Below are positions 1 through 5,100 of a stretch of 7,019 nt of DNA, piece after piece (the first letter of the stretch is position 1; each line of letters opens with the position of its first letter). The notes under the pieces were generated by a model that made no database searches, was not told where the DNA came from, and saw only the letters and a program-made list of their open reading frames with translations. The stretch is from an uncultured Dehalococcoidia bacterium (GTDB lineage Bacteria > Chloroflexota > Dehalococcoidia > Tepidiformales > Tepidiformaceae). Location: the NCBI GenBank assembly GCA_937954195.1, contig CALFYR010000452.1, forward strand, positions 1-7,019. The letters run 5' to 3'. A program made the position numbers and the translations under genes.

Positions 1-1830
1 GATGCGGTCACGTTCAGCGAGTTCAACGCGGACAGCTGTGAGTTCACGGGGACCAACACGATCCGGGTGACAACGCCTTCGCGCAGTTCGGGTCTAACGC
101 ACGTGATCGTCACGCTCGGCGGCATGGAATCGCCACCCACGATCGACAGTGAGTACCTCTACGACCAGGGTCCGATTATTACCTCGATTTCGCCGAACTT
201 CGGTCCGCCCACCGGCGGCACGGTCGTGCAGATCTTTGGGTCGAACTTTGCCGGGATAGATGTGGTACCCGGAAGCTCGGTGAAGTTCGGTGGCGAAGAT
301 GCCCTGTCGTTCACCGTCTTGCCGGGCGGCACGCAGATTTCCGCCATCGCCCCACCAAACAGCGGCATCCAGCAGATCACCGTGACCCACGGTCAGTCAG
401 GGGCGAGCCCGTTCACCACCGCGGCGAACTTCACCTACAGCACCGGCCCCCTCATTGAATCCATCGACCCGCCGTTCGGGCCCGTCACTGGCGGCACGGT
501 CGTGCGGGTGAAGGGCACAGGTTTCGCCGTAGGAGCAACGGTCCGGTTCGGTCAGACAGATGCACAGTTCGTGACCGTGAAGAGCCAGACGGAACTGGAA
601 GTCGTCTCGCCACCAGGGACCGGGAACCAGATCATCCGGGTGACGGTAAACGGCGTGACCAGCCCCGAAACGCCGCTCGCATCTTTCGCCTACTCCGGAC
701 CGATCATCACCAGCATTTCACCCATCGCCGGGCCGATTGCCGGCGGCACGACCATTACCATCAAGGGTCAGAACTTCACATCCGCATCGACCGTGCAGTT
801 CGGCCCGTTGCTCAATGCGACGCCCACGTTCGTGGACACACAAACGCTGACCGTCACCTCGCCCCCGAGCGGCATCGAGCAGGAAGTCCACGTCAGGGTG
901 ACGACCGGTTCGGGGCAGAGCCCGGCAACGCCGGCGAGCCTCTTCACCTACACCAACGGGCCGATTATCGACTTGCTGAACCCGGCAACGGGACCAACCA
1001 CGGGCGGGACGATCGTGATCATCACCGGGAAGAACTTCATCGCTCCACTGACGGTGTCGTTCGGCACGACACCAGCGCCCTCGTTCAACATCAACAGCGC
1101 CACGCAGATCACCGTGCTCAGCCCGTCGCACGGTGTTGCGGAGGCGGTTGATGTCCGCGTGGCCAAGGGCACGAATACCAGCCCGGTTGGCGCCGCAACG
1201 AAGTTCACCTACACGTCGGCCGTCCCGATCATCACGCAGCTTTCGCCGAACCAGGGTTCGACGGTCGGCGGCTACGACGTCGTCATCTCCGGCCTTGGGT
1301 TCACGGGAGCGACCTGCCCGGGCGCCGTGAAGTTCGGCGCGATGCCGGCGCCGAGCTGCTCAGTCGTGAACGACACGACACTCTCCGTGAAAGCCCCGCC
1401 GAACGTCTCCGGTTCGACGGTGGTCTCGGTCACGACGCCGAACGGGACGAGTGCGCTCGCGGAGAACTTCACGTACGTGAGCCCGAGCGGTTCGGGCGGC
1501 ACGACATCGCCTCCCGCACCTAGCCCGGTCGGTACCGAGACGTACGTGCTCACGTTCCGGTGGACGTTGCTTTCGTGGGGCGGCGTGAATAACACGCCCG
1601 TCGAGAACGCCATCCGGGGAAGCGGTACACCCGGCGCGGTGGATATCTCCCACCGGATCACGGCGATCTTCGAATGGGATGCGACGACCCAGACGTGGAA
1701 GGCGTACTTCCCGGGCGCTGCCGGCGTCCCTGGCGGCGCCGATTTCACCGTTTTCACCACCGGGTCGGTGTACTGGGTCGCCATAAACGGCGAGGGGACC
1801 CTCAACTGGGTTATCCCCGCCGAGCAGTGA
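1..1830 (+). CDS. IPT/TIG-repeat surface or secreted protein, 5'-truncated
   Basis: The frame is open from base 1 to the TGA at 1828-1830, giving 609 visible residues; the true start lies upstream. The GTG at 67 falls inside a repeat and is not a credible start. Residues 1-56 look like the second half of an IPT/TIG repeat. Five full repeats follow (about 57-148, 149-232, 233-319, 320-407, 408-493). Most open with GPII-SISP-GP--GGT and close with an aromatic-x-Tyr strand (FTYS, FAYS, FTYT). A Ser/Gly/Pro linker (about 494-512) leads to a Trp-rich C-terminal domain (about 513-609). IPT/TIG domains are Ig-like folds common in bacterial surface adhesins and secreted binding proteins, so an extracellular binding or structural role is inferred. 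The ligand is unknown. No LPXTG motif, terminal hydrophobic tail or catalytic motif is visible. The next gene is on the same strand 131 bases downstream. Confidence 0.9.
   Translation, partial: DAVTFSEFNADSCEFTGTNTIRVTTPSRSSGLTHVIVTLGGMESPPTIDSEYLYDQGPIITSISPNFGPPTGGTVVQIFGSNFAGIDVVPGSSVKFGGEDALSFTVLPGGTQISAIAPPNSGIQQITVTHGQSGASPFTTAANFTYSTGPLIESIDPPFGPVTGGTVVRVKGTGFAVGATVRFGQTDAQFVTVKSQTELEVVSPPGTGNQIIRVTVNGVTSPETPLASFAYSGPIITSISPIAGPIAGGTTITIKGQNFTSASTVQFGPLLNATPTFVDTQTLTVTSPPSGIEQEVHVRVTTGSGQSPATPASLFTYTNGPIIDLLNPATGPTTGGTIVIITGKNFIAPLTVSFGTTPAPSFNINSATQITVLSPSHGVAEAVDVRVAKGTNTSPVGAATKFTYTSAVPIITQLSPNQGSTVGGYDVVISGLGFTGATCPGAVKFGAMPAPSCSVVNDTTLSVKAPPNVSGSTVVSVTTPNGTSALAENFTYVSPSGSGGTTSPPAPSPVGTETYVLTFRWTLLSWGGVNNTPVENAIRGSGTPGAVDISHRITAIFEWDATTQTWKAYFPGAAGVPGGADFTVFTTGSVYWVAINGEGTLNWVIPAEQ
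169..1479 (+). repeat. five tandem IPT/TIG domain repeats (coding)
   Basis: Units begin at 169, 445, 697, 958 and 1222, with lengths of 276, 252, 261, 264 and 258 bases. Each encodes a start block with Ser-Pro, Gly-Pro and Gly-Gly-Thr, a middle V(K/R/Q/S)FG strand, a (S/A)PP or SPS turn, and a closing aromatic-Thr/Ala-Tyr strand. The fifth unit is the most divergent: it begins VPII, lacks the Gly-Gly-Thr threonine (GGY) and carries two cysteines. The DNA is mostly diverged between units. Units 1 and 2 share a perfect 16-base stretch at 214-229 and 490-505, in register with the repeat. Confidence 0.88.
1537..1827 (+). other. Trp-rich C-terminal domain of the IPT/TIG protein
   Basis: About 97 residues follow a flexible Ser/Gly/Pro linker. 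Visible landmarks are FRWTLLSWGG near the start, NAIRGSG, HRITAIFEWD, TWKAYFPG, VYWVAINGEG and a final LNWVIP. The spacing of Trp, Tyr and Gly resembles a C-terminal domain I recall on many secreted Chloroflexota proteins (W-x-L-x-x-W ... AIYxWD ... W-x-Y-x-PG ... YWV). I cannot name the family with certainty. Its constant terminal position suggests a sorting, anchoring or binding module, which is inference. Confidence 0.5.
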
Positions 1831-1961
1831 GCACCCGAATCGGGGTAAAGGCGGGCACGTTTACGTGGTTGTCACCGGCCGTCTACGTGGCAAGCACGGG
1901 AATCCGTGAGTATCCTGCGAGCTAACATGCGCCAATTCCGCCTGGCCATAGCGTGGTGCCC
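1831..1961. promoter_or_regulatory. intergenic region with operator-like repeats and a weak promoter candidate
   Basis: This 131-base gap separates two co-directional genes. It contains an inverted repeat, CACGT-TT-ACGTG (1856-1867). TACGTGG occurs at 1862-1868 and again at 1884-1890, exactly 22 bases apart, about two helical turns. A -10-like TATCCT (1911-1916) lies 17 bases after TGGCAA (1888-1893), but both match the sigma-70 consensus poorly (4/6 and 3/6). The only terminator-like element is a short CCCG-AAT-CGGG stem at 1834-1844 with no T tract, so a Rho-independent terminator is not supported. A regulatory role is inferred from position and symmetry only. Confidence 0.3.
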
Positions 1962-2177
1962 ATGAAATTTGGCACCCTGCGCGTCCGTTTCCTCGATGGG
2001 ACTGACCGCGACTTCCCGCTCGACCTGCCGAGCGCGGTGGTCGGCCGTGGCGAAGGCGTCTCGATCCTGGTCGACGACTTTTCGATTTCCCGGCGCCATG
2101 CGGCACTGACGGTCGAGAGCAGCCGGCTCATGGTGGAAGACCTCGGCAGCGCGGCCGGAACGTTCCTGAATTGCTAA
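1962..2177 (+). CDS. FHA-domain N-terminal fragment, ended by an in-frame TAA
   Basis: ATG at 1962 begins an FHA (forkhead-associated, phosphothreonine-peptide-binding) domain: 71 residues, then TAA. Visible FHA landmarks are VVGRG (Gly28-Arg29), SRRHA (Ser43 to Ala47), EDLGS (59-63) and GTFLN (66-70). The usual NGT is AGT here (Ala65), and the usual Asn-Gly after the strand is Asn-Cys. The domain is incomplete at the stop; its last strands (RLTP ... LRIGDLEAVYY) are encoded immediately downstream in the same frame, so this is the first part of a much larger gene rather than a complete small one. ATG 1962 is preferred over GTG 1953 and GTG 1956 because FHA homology starts there. No good Shine-Dalgarno sequence precedes any of the three. 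On its own the fragment would probably not fold. Confidence 0.75.
   Translation: MKFGTLRVRFLDGTDRDFPLDLPSAVVGRGEGVSILVDDFSISRRHAALTVESSRLMVEDLGSAAGTFLNC
2175..2177 (+). other. in-frame TAA interrupting the FHA-peptidase gene
   Basis: Codon 72 from the ATG at 1962 is TAA, in the context AAT TGC TAA CGG CTC. The family pattern at this point is Asn-Gly-x-Arg-Leu; the sequence reads Asn-Cys-stop-Arg-Leu. Frame and spacing are conserved on both sides, so substitutions explain it better than an insertion or deletion. For example, GGC CAA would become TGC TAA by two single-base changes. No homopolymer or short tandem repeat is present, so slippage-type phase variation is unlikely. It may be a true nonsense mutation, an assembly or sequencing error, or a readthrough site. 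Confidence 0.85.
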
Positions 2178-5100
2178 CGGCTCACGCCGCACCAGCGCTA
2201 CCTCGTGGACGAAGGCGTCGAGCTGCGCATCGGGGACCTCGAGGCGGTGTACTACCCACCACCACCGGCCGAGGCGACCCCTGTCGAAAGCGAAGAAGGG
2301 GGCCTGCCGGGCGGACTCGCCGTGGCGCTCATCTCCCCTTCCATCCCGATTGACCCGGGCAAATCGGTCACGGCCACGCTGACGGTCACGAACCGGTCGC
2401 GCATTGTTGATGACATCGAGCTTTCGATCCCGGCGCTCCCGAACGAGTGGTACACGATTTCGAACACGCGCTTCTCGCTGGTGCCGAACGCCCGCGAAGA
2501 CGTGCAGATCACCATCCATCCTCCGCGGCGCTTCGAATCGCTCGCAGGCGAATACGACCTGGCCATCCATGTCGATTCGCGGGAACAGGAACGCGAAGTT
2601 ATCGCGTCGGGCAGCTTCACCGTGCTGCCGTTCGAAAGCGCAACCATCAACCTCTCGGCGATGCGGGCGAAGCGTGACTTCAAGGTCCTGGCCGAGAACT
2701 CCGGCAACGCTCCGATACACATCGACCTGACCGGCCGGGACGACGAACAGGCGTACCGCTACCGGTTCGCCACGCCATCGATCGAACTCAAGCCGGGCGA
2801 GAAGGCGATCGTCCCGTTGCGGGTCGACCGCAAACGCCAGCTCTTCGGTCCGCCTTCGCAACCCACGTTCGAAACCGTCGGCAAGTTCCGGGGCTCCGGC
2901 TCGGAGATCACGGCGCGCGGTCAGCTGGCGATCAATCCGCCGCTCGAAAAGTTCAAGATGCCGTCGCTGCTGCTGCTCGGCGCGATCATCCTCGCCTTCA
3001 CGGCGATTGCGGTGCTCATCGTGGCGGATGGCGACGGCGTGCAAACGGCCGGCGCTGAATCGGAATATGCCGGCGTCCATGTCTGTGACGATCCGGCCCC
3101 GGAGAACGACGAATCCGGCGGAGGGAGTGCGAGCGACGCAACGCCGCGGCCCGACGCGACCGTGGCGGGCACGTCGGCTGGTTCCGGTGGGTCACCAATC
3201 TTCGGGGCCGCTGATTCCGAAGGCGCGCCCTTCTTCGCACAGAACGACCCGCGCTGGGCCGACACCGAGTACGCGCGTTCGACCGAGCTGCCATCCGGCA
3301 AGGACTGGTGCGGCACCACCATCGCCCAGTGCGGCTGCGCGATGACCTCCGTGGGCGTGATGCTCGCGCTGTACGGCATCCTCGAACTCCCGGATGGCAA
3401 CGCACTCAATCCCCAGACGTTGAACGCGTGGTTCAACGGGGAGGCCAAACGCACCGAACGCGGCTGGGTCAGTCGTGGCTACATTTACGGCGACGTGATC
3501 TGGGCCGCCGCGAACGCCATCTCCGGCGAAATCGCCAAGGCGAACCCCGGCACGCCCACCGTCCGCTTCGTACGCAAGGGTTCCGGTTCGGAAGACGAGA
3601 TCCGCGCCGAGCTTCGCGCAGGGCGTCCGGTTATTCTCGAGGTGCCCGGGCACTGGATTGCCGCGGTTGGCCTCGATGGCGACACCATCCTGATCAACGA
3701 CCCGTTCTACCGCGACCGGACCACCCTGGATGTCTACGCCGGGAAGGTGCGGAGTTCGGTTATCTACGAACCTTCGAACGACCTGAGCGCCGTGGTGCTC
3801 ACCGCCCCCGCCGATGTGAAGTTCCGCGTCATCGACAGCCAGGGGCGTGTCGTCGATACCGGTTCGGGGACCGACGAGGCCGATGCCGTGGTGCAAATCC
3901 CGGGCGCATCGGTCGATAACCGGCGCGCGTGGCGCGACCCGACGTGCATCGAACAGGCGCCGCCTCCGGGCGCTGGCACGAACCAGATCGTTCTCCCCGG
4001 CAGCCCCGACGACTACACGATCGAGATCCTCGATACCGGCGGGCAGCCGGGTAGTGTGGCCGTCCACACCTATGGCCGGGACGGTTCGTCGTCGTTCGAC
4101 ACCATCGACACCGAAGGCGCGGCAACCGCCGAACTTTCGGTCGACCCCGAAACCGGCACCTCCGACGTCGAAGTGACAAGCGGCGGCAGCACGCCAACGC
4201 CGCAAACCACCCCGACGCCGGGCGGCGCAGGCGGTGGCGACGAAGAAACGCCTACCCCAACCATCGAACCGACGCAGGGGCCGCCTCCCACACCCACACC
4301 GACGCCGTTTGAAGAAGCCACGACAAACATCACGCTCGGGGCTGAAGCCGGCCAGACCCGCGTCGAGACCGCGAGCAACGAGGGGTTCGAACTGGGCGAC
4401 CCCATACGGTTCGCGCCGGGGCAACCCAACGAAGAGGACAACATCATCGTGGGCTTTGGCTCGATGTTGTTGGCGACACCGCTGAAATTCGCGCATGGCC
4501 CCGGCGAGGTGATCGAACGGTTACCGAGGCCGCCTGGCCAGGGCCCCGGCCTGCCGCCGGGCATCACGCCGCCGCCCGATACCGGCCCGCTCGAGCCACC
4601 ATCCACGGTGGGTCTTGCCTGCAGCACGATTTATCAGCCATCGCCGCAACTGGCGACCTTCATCTGCGACCTGCAGGTGACCGGTGAGTACACGACCACG
4701 CGCTGGACGCTGAACGGGCAGACGGTGCAGGAGTTCACCGGCTCGAACTCATTCCTGATGACGTTCCCGGAGGACACGCCGGCGAGCATCTCCGCATCGG
4801 TGTGCAACGTGACGATTTGCCGTTCGGTGAGCCGCCAGGAGCAGATCGACTTCGGTACGGGGCTGGGGTCGCAGGGTTCGGGCAGCGGTTCGAATTCGGG
4901 ATCCGGGAGTGGATCGGGTTCGGGCTCAGGTTCCGGCCCGACGCCCACTCCGGTGCCGCAGGGCCAGGTGGTGGTGGTCTGCCAGACAGCCTTCCCGATT
5001 AGCGAAGACGGTCAGTCCGCTCAGTTCAACTGCGAAGCTAACTTCTCGGGCGACTTTACGAGCATCGCGTGGTCGGCCCCCGGTGGTACCCCGGCGAACA

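Noticed and set aside
1834..1844. CCCG-AAT-CGGG stem just after the first stop codon as a terminator
   Set aside because: The stem has only four base pairs and no T tract follows; it is too weak to call as a Rho-independent terminator.
2171..2177. TGCTAAC, which resembles a spliceosomal branch-point motif, as a possible intron explanation for the in-frame stop
   Set aside because: The FHA domain continues with no inserted sequence on either side of the stop, so there is nothing to splice out, and the context is bacterial.
2175..2177. Alternative genetic code reading TAA as sense
   Set aside because: Only one in-frame TAA appears in more than 2,200 codons across both genes. A reassigned TAA would be expected to recur at other positions.
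1872..3080. Long minus-strand open frame (402 codons), with similar ones at 3192-4496 and 4926-6137
   Set aside because: They lie opposite strongly supported coding sequence. Their translations are Arg/Gly/Asp-rich with no recognisable domain, as expected for antisense shadows of GC-rich codons.
4888..4937. GAATTC (4892-4897) and GGATCC (4899-4904) next to a Ser-Gly stretch, looking like a synthetic cloning linker
   Set aside because: The reading frame, composition and domain order are continuous on both sides, and mixed Ser/Gly codons readily create such sites. Natural surface proteins carry Ser-Gly linkers, so this is not evidence of engineering.
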